A stretch of 64,000 nucleotides of DNA, taken from positions 744,001 to 808,000 of the forward strand of contig NZ_CP029562.1 in assembly GCF_004136315.1 (NCBI RefSeq), in the 5' to 3' direction. The position numbers and the translations under genes are program-made. This DNA is from Mesorhizobium sp. Pch-S. Its GTDB lineage: Bacteria; Pseudomonadota; Alphaproteobacteria; Rhizobiales; Rhizobiaceae. The notes under the pieces are model-generated. The model was not told the DNA's origin. It did not search any database and saw nothing but the letters and a program-made list of their open reading frames with translations. Of the stretch, positions 16,250-24,484 are shown piece after piece. How positions within the stretch are numbered: the first letter of the stretch is position 1; each line of letters opens with the position of its first letter.

Positions 16250-17614
16250 ATGATTTCGAAGGCCGCCATGCAGGATATCTTTCTCGACCGTTATTCGACT
16301 CCGGTGCCCCGCTACACCAGCTACCCGACGGCACCGCATTTCCACCAGGGCGTCACGGCGCAGACCTATCGCGACTGGCTGACGGCACTGCCTGCCGGCA
16401 GCACGCTGTCTCTCTACGCGCATGTTCCCTATTGCGACCGGTTGTGCTGGTTCTGCGCCTGCCACACGAAACAGACGCTCTCCTATGCGCCGGTACGGCG
16501 CTATGTCGATGCGTTACGACGGGAAATCAGGACAGTCGGCGCCCTGCTCGACGGTCAATGCGAAGTCAGCGCGCTGCATTTCGGCGGCGGTTCGCCGACA
16601 TTGCTCAGCCCTCAGGACATGATCCTGGTGGACACGGCGCTGCGCACGGCATTCCAGTTCCATGCCGACGCTGAAATCAGCGTCGAGATAGACCCCAACG
16701 ACATGGACGACGCGCGTTTCGATGCCCTGGCGGCAATCGGCATGACCAGGGCAAGCCTCGGCGTGCAGGACTTCGATGAGACCGTGCAGCGGACGATCAA
16801 CCGCGAGCAGAGTTTCGAACAGACCCGCTGGGTGGTCGAAAGCGTCAGGGCGCGCGAAGTCTCTTCGGTCAATCTCGACGTGCTCTACGGCCTGCCGTAC
16901 CAGACGATCACCACTGTCGCGCGCACCATCGAACAGGTGCTCTCGCTGCGTCCCGACCGCATCGCGCTGTTTGGTTATGCGCATGTGCCGTGGTTCAAGA
17001 AACACCAGACGATGATCGATGAGGCCGCCCTACCCGACGCGGCCGAGCGGCTGGCGCAATCACAGCTGGCGGCGGAAATGATTGCCGGCGCGGGCTATGT
17101 GGCAATCGGGCTGGACCATTTCGCCTGGCCGGATGACAGCATGGCACGAGCGTTGGCGGATGGCTCCCTCAAGCGCAATTTCCAGGGCTACACCGTCGAC
17201 GGCGCCGATGCGCTGATCGGACTGGGCGCCTCGTCGATCGGACGGCTGCCGCAAGGCTATATCCAGAACATGCCAGCGACCGGCGAATACCAGAAGCTGG
17301 TGGAGAAAGGCGAACTGGCGACGGTGCGCGGCATCGGTCTGACGCAGCAGGATCGAGCACGGGGCTGGGTGATCGAGCGGCTGATGTGCGATTCTGCGTT
17401 CTCGCACGCCGAGCTTCTGGCACGGTTCGGCGAGGCGGCCAAACCTGTCCTGCGCGACGCACACATCCTTGCCGTCGATCCGTCGAGCGGCCTCGTTGCC
17501 TATAGCGGCACGTTCAGCATCGCCGAGCAGGCCAAGCCTTTCGTGCGCTCGATCGCGGCGCATTTCGACAGCTATCTGGCGACCGGCGCCGCCCGTCACT
17601 CAGCGGCCGTGTGA
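16250..17614 (+). CDS. hemN: Oxygen-independent coproporphyrinogen III oxidase (radical SAM)
   Basis: A 454-residue cytosolic radical-SAM enzyme that decarboxylates coproporphyrinogen III to protoporphyrinogen IX without O2, supplying haem for the cbb3 oxidase. The cluster motif is Cys62, Cys66, Cys69 and Cys71 (YCDRLCWFCACH), the CxxxCxxC arrangement plus the extra Cys typical of true HemN. Other blocks are RYTSYPTAPHF near the N-terminus, FGGGSPTLL and SVEIDPND. The ATG at 16250 or that at 16268 could be the start. It is divergent from fnrN across an FNR box. Confidence 0.93.
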   Translation: MISKAAMQDIFLDRYSTPVPRYTSYPTAPHFHQGVTAQTYRDWLTALPAGSTLSLYAHVPYCDRLCWFCACHTKQTLSYAPVRRYVDALRREIRTVGALLDGQCEVSALHFGGGSPTLLSPQDMILVDTALRTAFQFHADAEISVEIDPNDMDDARFDALAAIGMTRASLGVQDFDETVQRTINREQSFEQTRWVVESVRAREVSSVNLDVLYGLPYQTITTVARTIEQVLSLRPDRIALFGYAHVPWFKKHQTMIDEAALPDAAERLAQSQLAAEMIAGAGYVAIGLDHFAWPDDSMARALADGSLKRNFQGYTVDGADALIGLGASSIGRLPQGYIQNMPATGEYQKLVEKGELATVRGIGLTQQDRARGWVIERLMCDSAFSHAELLARFGEAAKPVLRDAHILAVDPSSGLVAYSGTFSIAEQAKPFVRSIAAHFDSYLATGAARHSAAV

Positions 17615-17681
17615 CAACCTGATCCAGCCCGCCTGCCGGAAACCGGTTTCGAAAGCCGGCGACATCGTCTAGGGCCAGAGC

Positions 17682-18209
17682 ATGGATTTTCAGGCACTGA
17701 CCCAAACCGCCGTCGATTTTGTCCGCGCCAACCAGGGATGGGGTTTCCTCGTCGTCATGGCGCTGGCCTTCGGCGAATCCCTGGCCTTCATCTCCCTGCT
17801 GGTCCCGGCCACCGTCATCCTGCTCGGCATCGGCGTTCTGGTCGGCGAGAGCGGAATCCCGTTCTGGCCGCTGTGGGCGGCAGCGGCGATCGGCGCGTTC
17901 TTCGGCGACTGGCTCTCGTTCTGGATCGGCCAGAAGCTGAAGCACGACGTGGTGCGCTACTGGCCTTTGTCGCGCAATCCAGGCCTGCTCGAGCGCGGCC
18001 ACCGCTTCTTCGAACGCTGGGGCCTGCTCGGCGTCTTCATCGGACGCTTCTCCGGACCGCTGCGCGCCTCGATGCCGCTGGTGGCCGGCATCTGCGAGAT
18101 GTCGCCGGTCGCGTTCCAGCTTGCCAATGTGACGTCGGCGATGCTGTGGGCAGCCGCCATACTCGCGCCCGGCGCATTCGGCCTGAAGTGGGTGCAAGGC
18201 TGGATCTAG
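17682..18209 (+). CDS. DedA-family membrane protein
   Basis: A 175-residue inner-membrane protein of the DedA/SNARE-associated family, which handles lipid carriers and membrane homeostasis. Visible features are LAFGESLAFISLLVPATVIL, the acidic FFGDWLSFWIG segment and the family GRFSGPLRASMP block, with four to five hydrophobic stretches. It is slightly short for the family, which often has about 200 residues. It lies 68 bp after hemN. The TAG stop is part of a mosaic repeat, so the C-terminus may have been altered by repeat insertion. The UppP-type phosphatase gene follows, and both proteins act on membrane lipid carriers. Confidence 0.85.
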   Translation: MDFQALTQTAVDFVRANQGWGFLVVMALAFGESLAFISLLVPATVILLGIGVLVGESGIPFWPLWAAAAIGAFFGDWLSFWIGQKLKHDVVRYWPLSRNPGLLERGHRFFERWGLLGVFIGRFSGPLRASMPLVAGICEMSPVAFQLANVTSAMLWAAAILAPGAFGLKWVQGWI

Positions 18210-18308
18210 AGCATTTTGTAGCCAAGTGGAATCACGTGGCGTTACAAAAATGCGGCGAAAACAAAACTTAGAGCGTCTCCGCATTTCCGTGAAAAACGGA
18301 AACGCTCC
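18205..18308 (+). repeat. Mosaic intergenic repeat, copy R2 (modules A+B)
   Basis: Module A at 18205-18251 starts TCTAGAGCATTTTGTAGCC and contains GGCGTTACAAAAATG. Module B at 18270-18307 has arms GAGCGT and ACGCTC around an inner TTTCCGTGAAAAACGGAAA hairpin. It is nearly identical to R1 over module A. The TAG stop of the DedA gene is the TAG of the repeat's first bases. Confidence 0.85.
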
Positions 18309-18433
18309 AAGGCTGAACCACACCAATCACGCAAAGTTCATCTGCGCGTGACTTAATCCCGCCAGCCTGCTTGGCGACAGAGTCGGGACGGCCGCGATGA
18401 TCTGCGACCGTGGGGACGTGGAGAGGGACCATC

Positions 18434-19306
18434 ATGGCGAACGCATGTTCGGAAGGCGTCGATATCGGCTTCGCGACGCTGGGCTACGCGAAGGTCGCGG
18501 TGCTCGGCGTGGTACAGGGCATCACCGAATTGCTGCCGATCTCATCGACAGCCCATATGCGCATCGTGCCGGCGCTGCTCGGCTGGCAGGATCCGGGTTC
18601 CGCCTTCTCCGCAGCCATGCAGCTGGCCGCATTGGCGGCGGTGGTCAGCTATTTCTGGCGCGACGTGACCGGCCTTGCCGGCGGCACGGTAACCGCGCTG
18701 CGGACCGGCAACTATGCCAGCCCGACCTGGCGCCTGGCCGTGGGCATCGTGCTGGCAACCATTCCCATCGTGATCGGCGGCCTGTTGCTGTCGCCTCTGC
18801 TCAACCGCTGCGACTCGCCGCTGCGCGGCATCGTCGTGATCGGCTGCTCCATGGTGGTCCTGGCCGTGCTGCTCGGTGTCGCCGAGCGGATGGCAAAGCA
18901 TCGCCGGACGGTGGAGGAGATGCGGCTGCGCGACGCCCTGATCGTCGGCGTTGCCCAGGTGGGTGCGCTGATCCCCGGTATCTCGCGGTCCGGCTCGACA
19001 CTGACGGCGGCGCTGTTCCGCGACCTCAAGCGCGAAGAGGCCGCGCGCTTCTCCTTCCTGATCGGCATTCCGGCAATCGCACTGGCCGGCCTGCACGAGA
19101 TCTGGGTGCTGCACAAGGCGCATATCCCATCCGAAGCCTGGCATGTGCTGATCTTCGGTCTCGTGATCGCCAGCCTGTCGGCCTTCGCGGCGATCTGGGG
19201 GCTGATGCGTTTCCTGGAAAGGTTCTCGACCTGGCCGTTCGTCTTCTACCGCGCCGCCATCGGTATCCTGCTCCTGGTCGGCGCGACCGTGGGCTGGCTG
19301 GCATGA
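18434..19306 (+). CDS. uppP: Undecaprenyl-diphosphatase (BacA/UppP)
   Basis: A 290-residue polytopic membrane enzyme that dephosphorylates undecaprenyl pyrophosphate to recycle the peptidoglycan lipid carrier. Both catalytic regions are present: GITELLPISSTAHMRI near residue 27 (Glu-rich motif and PISSTAH) and PGISRSGSTLTAALF near residue 180. The ATG at 18434 is preceded by GAGAGGGA; a GTG at 18410 would add eight residues. The N-terminus differs a little from standard UppP, and the family also confers bacitracin resistance. It converges on the ABC ATPase gene, with 15 bp between the stops. Confidence 0.9.
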   Translation: MANACSEGVDIGFATLGYAKVAVLGVVQGITELLPISSTAHMRIVPALLGWQDPGSAFSAAMQLAALAAVVSYFWRDVTGLAGGTVTALRTGNYASPTWRLAVGIVLATIPIVIGGLLLSPLLNRCDSPLRGIVVIGCSMVVLAVLLGVAERMAKHRRTVEEMRLRDALIVGVAQVGALIPGISRSGSTLTAALFRDLKREEAARFSFLIGIPAIALAGLHEIWVLHKAHIPSEAWHVLIFGLVIASLSAFAAIWGLMRFLERFSTWPFVFYRAAIGILLLVGATVGWLA

Positions 19307-19321
19307 CCCAGCCAGTCTTGC

Positions 19322-20632
19322 CTATTGCGGGTTTTCCAGGCTGAACAATTCGCTGTGCTCGTCATAGGCGAACAACTCAGCGTAGCGCGCCCATGAAATC
19401 ACCGTCTTCAGCGTTTCGTCGGCATAGTCCTCGGTCATGTAGTCTTCCAGCTCATTGCGGAAGCGCGCCACGGGCGCGACATGCGAGGGGCGCTCGTCAA
19501 GTACCCTGCGGATCAGGCCGATCAGCGGCACATAGGCCGAGATGTGCTCGGCGAACAGCCGTTTGCGGTCGTCCGTTTCCATATGAGCAAAACGCTTGCC
19601 GGCCTCCGTCAGTTCGATGTCACCTTCGCTGAGCTGGGCAAGGCGCAGCAGTTGCAGCGTCTCGCCGAGATGGAAGATCTCGTCGGCCTCCATCTGCAAG
19701 GCACCCGCCAGCACCGGCAGGTCGGCGCGTCCGTCATAGGGTGGCGCCGCCAGTGCCTCGATCAGTCCGGCGAGCACGTTGGTCGAGACATGGGTCAGCA
19801 CCATGCCGATGCCTCCGCCCGGAATGCCTTCCTTCGAAGGCAGGCGCGGTTCGGCGCGCTGCGTCATGATGGCGTAGATCGAATCGACCAGCTGCCGGAA
19901 GAGCGGGTCGAGGCGGTTGCGCGGATGCGGCAGGTCCACCTTCAGCTCGCGCGCGACACGGCCCGGGTTTGAAGAAAACACGAGGATGCGGTCGCACATC
20001 AGCACCGCCTCCTCGATGTTGTGGGTGACGATCAGCACCGACTTGATCGGCAGGCGACCTTCCACCCACAGGTCGATCATGTCGGTGCGCAGCGTTTCGG
20101 CCGTCAGCACATCAAGCGCCGAGAACGGCTCGTCCATCAACAGCAGGTCGGGATGCACCACCAGCGCCCGTGCGAAGCCGACGCGCTGGCGCATGCCGCC
20201 GGACAGCTCCTTGGGAAATGCGTTCTCGAAACCATCCAGGCCGATCAGGTCGATCGCCGCCAGCGCGCGCGAGCGGCGCTCGGCGCGGTCGACCCCTTGA
20301 GCCTCCAGGCCGAGTTCGACATTCTGCAAAACCGTGAGCCAGGGAAACAGCGCAAACGACTGGAACACCATGGCGACACCGGAGGGCGGCCCCTGGATCT
20401 CCGCGCCCCTGCACTCCGCCACACCGGACGACGGCGCGACGAGACCGGCAATGATGCGCAGCAGCGTCGACTTGCCCGAACCGGAACGGCCGAGCAGACC
20501 GACCAGCTCGCCTTCGCGAATAGTCAGGTCGACATTTTCCAGCACCATCACGTCCTTGCCGCTGCCCTTCGGAAAGGATCGCGAGACCTGACGGATATCG
20601 ATGAGCGGCTTCCTGGCGACTTGATCGAGCAT
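19322..20632 (-). CDS. NitT/TauT-type ABC transporter ATP-binding protein with AAA-associated C-terminal domain
   Basis: A 436-residue ATPase. The N-terminal 260 residues are a standard ABC domain: Walker A GRSGSGKST, Q-loop FQSFALFPWLTV, signature LSGGMRQRVGFARAL, Walker B LLLMDEPFSALD. The remaining 160 or so residues form the C-terminal extension seen in a subset of nitrate/sulfonate-like ATPases (AAA-associated domain), containing a MADELFHLGE-like block and DRKRLFAEHI. I use the ATG at 20632; upstream codons overlap the permease stop. It follows the fused permease by 23 bp. No binding-protein gene is adjacent, so the substrate is unknown. Confidence 0.87.
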   Translation of the reverse strand: MLDQVARKPLIDIRQVSRSFPKGSGKDVMVLENVDLTIREGELVGLLGRSGSGKSTLLRIIAGLVAPSSGVAECRGAEIQGPPSGVAMVFQSFALFPWLTVLQNVELGLEAQGVDRAERRSRALAAIDLIGLDGFENAFPKELSGGMRQRVGFARALVVHPDLLLMDEPFSALDVLTAETLRTDMIDLWVEGRLPIKSVLIVTHNIEEAVLMCDRILVFSSNPGRVARELKVDLPHPRNRLDPLFRQLVDSIYAIMTQRAEPRLPSKEGIPGGGIGMVLTHVSTNVLAGLIEALAAPPYDGRADLPVLAGALQMEADEIFHLGETLQLLRLAQLSEGDIELTEAGKRFAHMETDDRKRLFAEHISAYVPLIGLIRRVLDERPSHVAPVARFRNELEDYMTEDYADETLKTVISWARYAELFAYDEHSELFSLENPQ

Positions 20633-20655
20633 GACAAGGCTCCCGATGGAATGGT

Positions 20656-22395
20656 TCACGCAAGGCGCAGCCGGCGCTCGCCGAAGGCATAGAGCGGGCG
20701 CCAGACCAGACGGTTGAAGAGAGTGACGAAGAGGCACATGACGACGATGCCGAGCACGACGCGCGGGAAATCGCCGGCGGACGTCGCCTTGGAGATGTAG
20801 GCGCCGAGGCCACGCGCGGTGAGCTGTTCATTGCCCCAGCTTGCCACTTCGGCAACGATCGAGGCGTTCCACGAACCACCTGACGCGGTGATCGCACCGG
20901 TCACGTAATACGGGAAGATGCCAGGCAGGATCACCTTGAACCACCAGCGCCAGCCCGCGATGTGAAAGCTGCGCGCCGCTTCCTTGAGGTCACTGGGGAA
21001 GGCCGAGGCGCCGGCAATGACATTGAACAGGATGTACCATTGCGTGCCCAGGATCATCAGCGGGGAGAGCCAGATGTTCGGGTTGAGGTCGTAGTGCGCA
21101 ATCAGCACCACGAAGACCGGGAAGGCGATGTTGGCCGGGAAGGCAGCCAGGAACTGCACCAATGGCTGCACTTTCTCGGCAAGCTTCGGGCGCAGGCCGA
21201 TCCAGACCCCCACCGGCACCCATAACAATGTCGCCAGCGCCATCAGCACGATGACGCGCGCCAGCGTGATGAAAGCGTCGGCAAGCACGGTGGCGACATC
21301 GATCCAGCCGACATTGGTTTTGAGATAGCCGATGCTGACATAGGCACCGTAGGCGGCGCCGAGCGCGATGAGGCCGATCCAGAGCCCGTCGGCCAGGCGC
21401 GAGCGTGTCGCGGCGTCTCCAGCCTCAACGGTCCCGAAAGTCGGCATGGCAGGCAGGCGCAAGGTCCATACCGTGCGCGCCAGCCAGGCAAGAGGCGTGA
21501 CAAGGACGCGCACCAGCCGGGAGCGGCGAAGCAGGTCGAGCATCCACGACTGCGGCGCATCGGCGGAAGCCGTCGTCTCGAAACGGAACTTGTCGGCCCA
21601 GGCCACCAGCGGACGAAACAGCAACTGGTCGTAGAGAATGATGACCACCAGCATGGCGATGACGGCGTAGACTATGGCCGCGATGTTCTGCTGCTGGATG
21701 GCCAGCGCCACATAGGAGCCGACGCCCGGCAAGGTCACCGTGGTGTTGCCGACGGTGATCGCCTCGGACGCGACCACGAAGAACCAGCCGCCCGACATCG
21801 ACATCATGGCGTTCCAGACCAGGCCCGGCATGGCGAAGGGCACGTCGAGACGCCAGAAGCGCTGCCAGCCGGTCAAATGGAAGCTGCGGGTGGCTTCCAC
21901 CAGGTCGGCCGGCGCATTGCGCATCGACTGGTACATGGAAAAGGTCATGTTCCAGGCCTGGCTGGTGAAGATGGCAAACACCGATGCCAGCTCGGCGCCC
22001 AGCACCGAACCCGGGAACAGATTGAGGAAGAAGGTGACCGTGAAGGTGAGGAAGCCGAGAATCGGCACCGACTGCAAGATGTCCAGCATCGGCACCAGCA
22101 CCATCTCGGCGCGTCGGCTTTTCGCGGCGGCAGCGGCATAGATGAAGGTGAAGACGGTGGACAGCACGATCGCCAGCAGCATGCGCAGCGTGGTGCGCAG
22201 CGCATAGACCGGCAGATTTGCCGGATCCAGCGAAAGCGGGCTCGCGTCGAGCGCCGACAGCGGCTCGGTGGTGACTTCCGCGCCATAGGCGATCAGCACG
22301 ATGGCGCCGACCACCAGCAGCAGCGCCATGATATCCCAAGCGCTCGGCAGCACCGAGCGCCGGATGGCCAGCGGAACGTATTTCTGGACCGGCAT
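20656..22395 (-). CDS. Fused double-module ABC transporter permease (NitT/TauT type)
   Basis: A 579-residue membrane protein containing two binding-protein-dependent permease domains in tandem. Each has an EAA loop: VEATRSFHLTGWQRFWRL in the first half (about residue 180) and LKEAARSFHIAGWRWWFKV in the second (about 470), joined by a linker near 290-320. One polypeptide can therefore form the whole membrane channel. It is co-transcribed with the ATPase downstream. Family members import nitrate, sulfonates or taurine with a periplasmic binding protein, but none is encoded nearby. The upstream 195 bp before the sugar permease gene shows no other gene. Confidence 0.88.
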   Translation of the reverse strand: MPVQKYVPLAIRRSVLPSAWDIMALLLVVGAIVLIAYGAEVTTEPLSALDASPLSLDPANLPVYALRTTLRMLLAIVLSTVFTFIYAAAAAKSRRAEMVLVPMLDILQSVPILGFLTFTVTFFLNLFPGSVLGAELASVFAIFTSQAWNMTFSMYQSMRNAPADLVEATRSFHLTGWQRFWRLDVPFAMPGLVWNAMMSMSGGWFFVVASEAITVGNTTVTLPGVGSYVALAIQQQNIAAIVYAVIAMLVVIILYDQLLFRPLVAWADKFRFETTASADAPQSWMLDLLRRSRLVRVLVTPLAWLARTVWTLRLPAMPTFGTVEAGDAATRSRLADGLWIGLIALGAAYGAYVSIGYLKTNVGWIDVATVLADAFITLARVIVLMALATLLWVPVGVWIGLRPKLAEKVQPLVQFLAAFPANIAFPVFVVLIAHYDLNPNIWLSPLMILGTQWYILFNVIAGASAFPSDLKEAARSFHIAGWRWWFKVILPGIFPYYVTGAITASGGSWNASIVAEVASWGNEQLTARGLGAYISKATSAGDFPRVVLGIVVMCLFVTLFNRLVWRPLYAFGERRLRLA

Positions 22396-22590
22396 GACGC
22401 ACCCCCGTCAGCAAGGGGAAATGGATGATTGTGAGCGAAGGCTCCGTCTCATCGACGCAACTTTCGCGCAAGTCCTATTTTCAGGCGTGTGTCGGCATTG
22501 TGACGGCGGATTCCGGCCAAGGCTGAAAAGCGAACACAAAACCGTGAACAGCCGAAAAAACGAAGGGCAAGCAGGCGGTTGGTGCGGTTG

Positions 22591-23460
22591 TCACCCCTTG
22601 ACCGCGGAACTCACGATCGAGTCGACGAAGAAGCGCTGCAGGAAGACGAACAGGATCAATGGCGGCAGCACGGCGAGCGTGGCGCCGGCCATGACCAGCC
22701 CGGTGTTCATGGCGCCACGGTTGTAGCTCAGCAGCCGGCTGAGGCTGATGACGATCGGATAGCTGTCGGCATTGCCCTGCAGCACGGTGAGCGGCCACAG
22801 ATAGCTGTTCCAGTGATAGACGAAGGCGAACAGTGCCAGCGCCGCGATGGCCGGTGCAACGGTCGGCGCCACGATCTTGAACAGGATGAGCAACTCGGAT
22901 GCGCCGTCCATGCGGGCGGCGTCGATCAGGTCGTCCGGCACGCTGGCGATGAACTGGCGCATCAGGAAGATGCCGAACGCGTTGGCGAGATTGGGGACGA
23001 TGATGCCGGCCAGGCTTGCATTGAGGCCTATCGAGCCCACCATGCGATAGAGCGGAATGAGGGTGACGATCGGCGGCAGGAACATGGTGGCAAGCAACGC
23101 CGAAAACAGCAGCGTGCGACCGGGAAAACTGTATTTGGCAAAGGCATAACCAGCCATCATCGAGGTGACGAGGATGCCGGCCGTGGTGATGGTGGCAATG
23201 ACCAGGGAATTCCACATCGAACGGCCGACATTGACCACGCCGGCCACCTTCTCATAGGCCTCCAGCGTCGGCGTGCGCGGAATCCACACCGGCGGCACCT
23301 GCATGGTTTCGGCCGTCGTCTTCAGGCTGGACAGCACCATCCACAGCAGCGGAAAGGCCGAAGCGACCGCAACCAGCAGCATCAGCGTGGCAAGCAGCGC
23401 CTTGCGCCCGGCGGGACGGCGGCGCGGCAAGGTGCTCGATGATCCGGCGGCCACGCTCAT
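22591..23460 (-). CDS. Sugar ABC transporter permease, MalG type
   Basis: A 289-residue permease of the CUT1 sugar family with six predicted helices and the EAA loop DLIDAARMDGASELLILFKI near residue 190. The ATG at 23460 forms ATGA with the stop of the partner permease, which fixes the start; the frame extends further upstream without a ribosome site. It is the last gene of an operon binding protein, permease 1, permease 2. No ATPase gene is in the operon, so a shared MsmK/UgpC-type ATPase elsewhere is expected. Linked ROK, GntR and SIS genes suggest an amino-sugar substrate. Confidence 0.88.
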   Translation of the reverse strand: MSVAAGSSSTLPRRRPAGRKALLATLMLLVAVASAFPLLWMVLSSLKTTAETMQVPPVWIPRTPTLEAYEKVAGVVNVGRSMWNSLVIATITTAGILVTSMMAGYAFAKYSFPGRTLLFSALLATMFLPPIVTLIPLYRMVGSIGLNASLAGIIVPNLANAFGIFLMRQFIASVPDDLIDAARMDGASELLILFKIVAPTVAPAIAALALFAFVYHWNSYLWPLTVLQGNADSYPIVISLSRLLSYNRGAMNTGLVMAGATLAVLPPLILFVFLQRFFVDSIVSSAVKG

Positions 23461-24347
23461 TCGTCGTCTTTCCGGCTCATGAGGGCAAACAGCGCGCATA
23501 CCGCGACGATGAGCGAAAGCATCAGCATCACCGCCATGGCCGAGCCCAGGCCACCCTGCGCGCGCTCGATGCCGACGCGGCGGATATGATAGGTCAGCAC
23601 ATTGGTGGAACCGACCGGACCGCCCTGCGTGATCAGGGCCACCGGCTCGAACACCTGCACCGCATTGATGATGGCAATGACGGCGCTGAACAGCAGCGTG
23701 CGGCGCAGGAGCGGCAGCGTGATGAAACGGAACTGTTCGCTGCGACTGGCGCCGTCGAGTGTCGCTGCCTCATAGAGACTGCCGGGGATCTGGGTCAGGC
23801 CGGCAATGGCCAGCACGGTGAAATAGCCGACCTGCTGCCAGACGTTCAGAAGCACGATCGAGACCAGCGCCGAGCGCGGCGACGACAGCCAGGGCTGCGG
23901 GCCGATGCCGACGAGGCCCAGCATCTGGTTGAACGGACCTTCGCTCGGTGAATAGAGTTTCGACCAGACCAGCGCCACCGCGATCATCGGCACCATGTAG
24001 GTCGAGAAGAGAACGGTCCTGAGCAGCGTGCCGCCGCCAACGTCGCGCTGGTAGACGAGCAGGCCGAACAGGACCGACAGAGGCAGGATGATGGCGACCG
24101 ACAGGGCGGTGTAGATCGCCGTATTGACCAAAGCGCCCTTGAAATCGCGGCCGACGGAGGTCGGCCCGAAGATATCCTGGAAATTGGCCAGTCCGACGAA
24201 GCGGGCCTCTGAAAAAGGCGTCTGCGTCGACCAGTCGTTGAACGACAGCCAGACCGTCAGAAGCATCGGCAGCAGGATGAAGACACCGATCAGCGTCACG
24301 GCGGGCGCCAGCATGATGCCCGCCGAAGCGCGATAGCCATTGGTCAT
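23457..24347 (-). CDS. Sugar ABC transporter permease, MalF/UgpA type
   Basis: A 296-residue permease of the CUT1 family. It has about six helices, the family's periplasmic region with FSEARFVGLANFQDIFG, and the EAA loop LYEAATLDGASRSEQFRFI near residue 200. It overlaps the MalG-type gene by 4 bp and lies 137 bp downstream of the binding-protein gene; that gap holds a mosaic repeat hairpin that could lower its expression relative to the binding protein. Confidence 0.88.
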   Translation of the reverse strand: MTNGYRASAGIMLAPAVTLIGVFILLPMLLTVWLSFNDWSTQTPFSEARFVGLANFQDIFGPTSVGRDFKGALVNTAIYTALSVAIILPLSVLFGLLVYQRDVGGGTLLRTVLFSTYMVPMIAVALVWSKLYSPSEGPFNQMLGLVGIGPQPWLSSPRSALVSIVLLNVWQQVGYFTVLAIAGLTQIPGSLYEAATLDGASRSEQFRFITLPLLRRTLLFSAVIAIINAVQVFEPVALITQGGPVGSTNVLTYHIRRVGIERAQGGLGSAMAVMLMLSLIVAVCALFALMSRKDDE

Positions 24348-24377
24348 CGATAGCCTTCCGAAACCCTATATGCGTCC

Positions 24378-24473
24378 AGGCAATTCCGGCAAAAGTGCAT
24401 GGCGGTTTGCCTTCTGAATTGCGGAAAAAAGTAGGAGCGTTTCCGTGTTTCCGTGAAAAACGGAAACGCTCCG
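24378..24473 (+). repeat. Mosaic intergenic repeat, copy R5 (modules D+B) between binding-protein and permease genes
   Basis: Module D (GGCAATTCCGGCAAAAGTGC through GAATTGCGGAAAA, 24378-24427) is joined to module B (24433-24473), a hairpin with GGAGCGTTTCCG and CGGAAACGCTCC arms. Module D recurs, diverged, at 28690-28735 and 44046-44090. The strong hairpin lies in the transcribed spacer of the sugar ABC operon. Confidence 0.75.
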
Positions 24474-24484
24474 GAACAGGCGGC

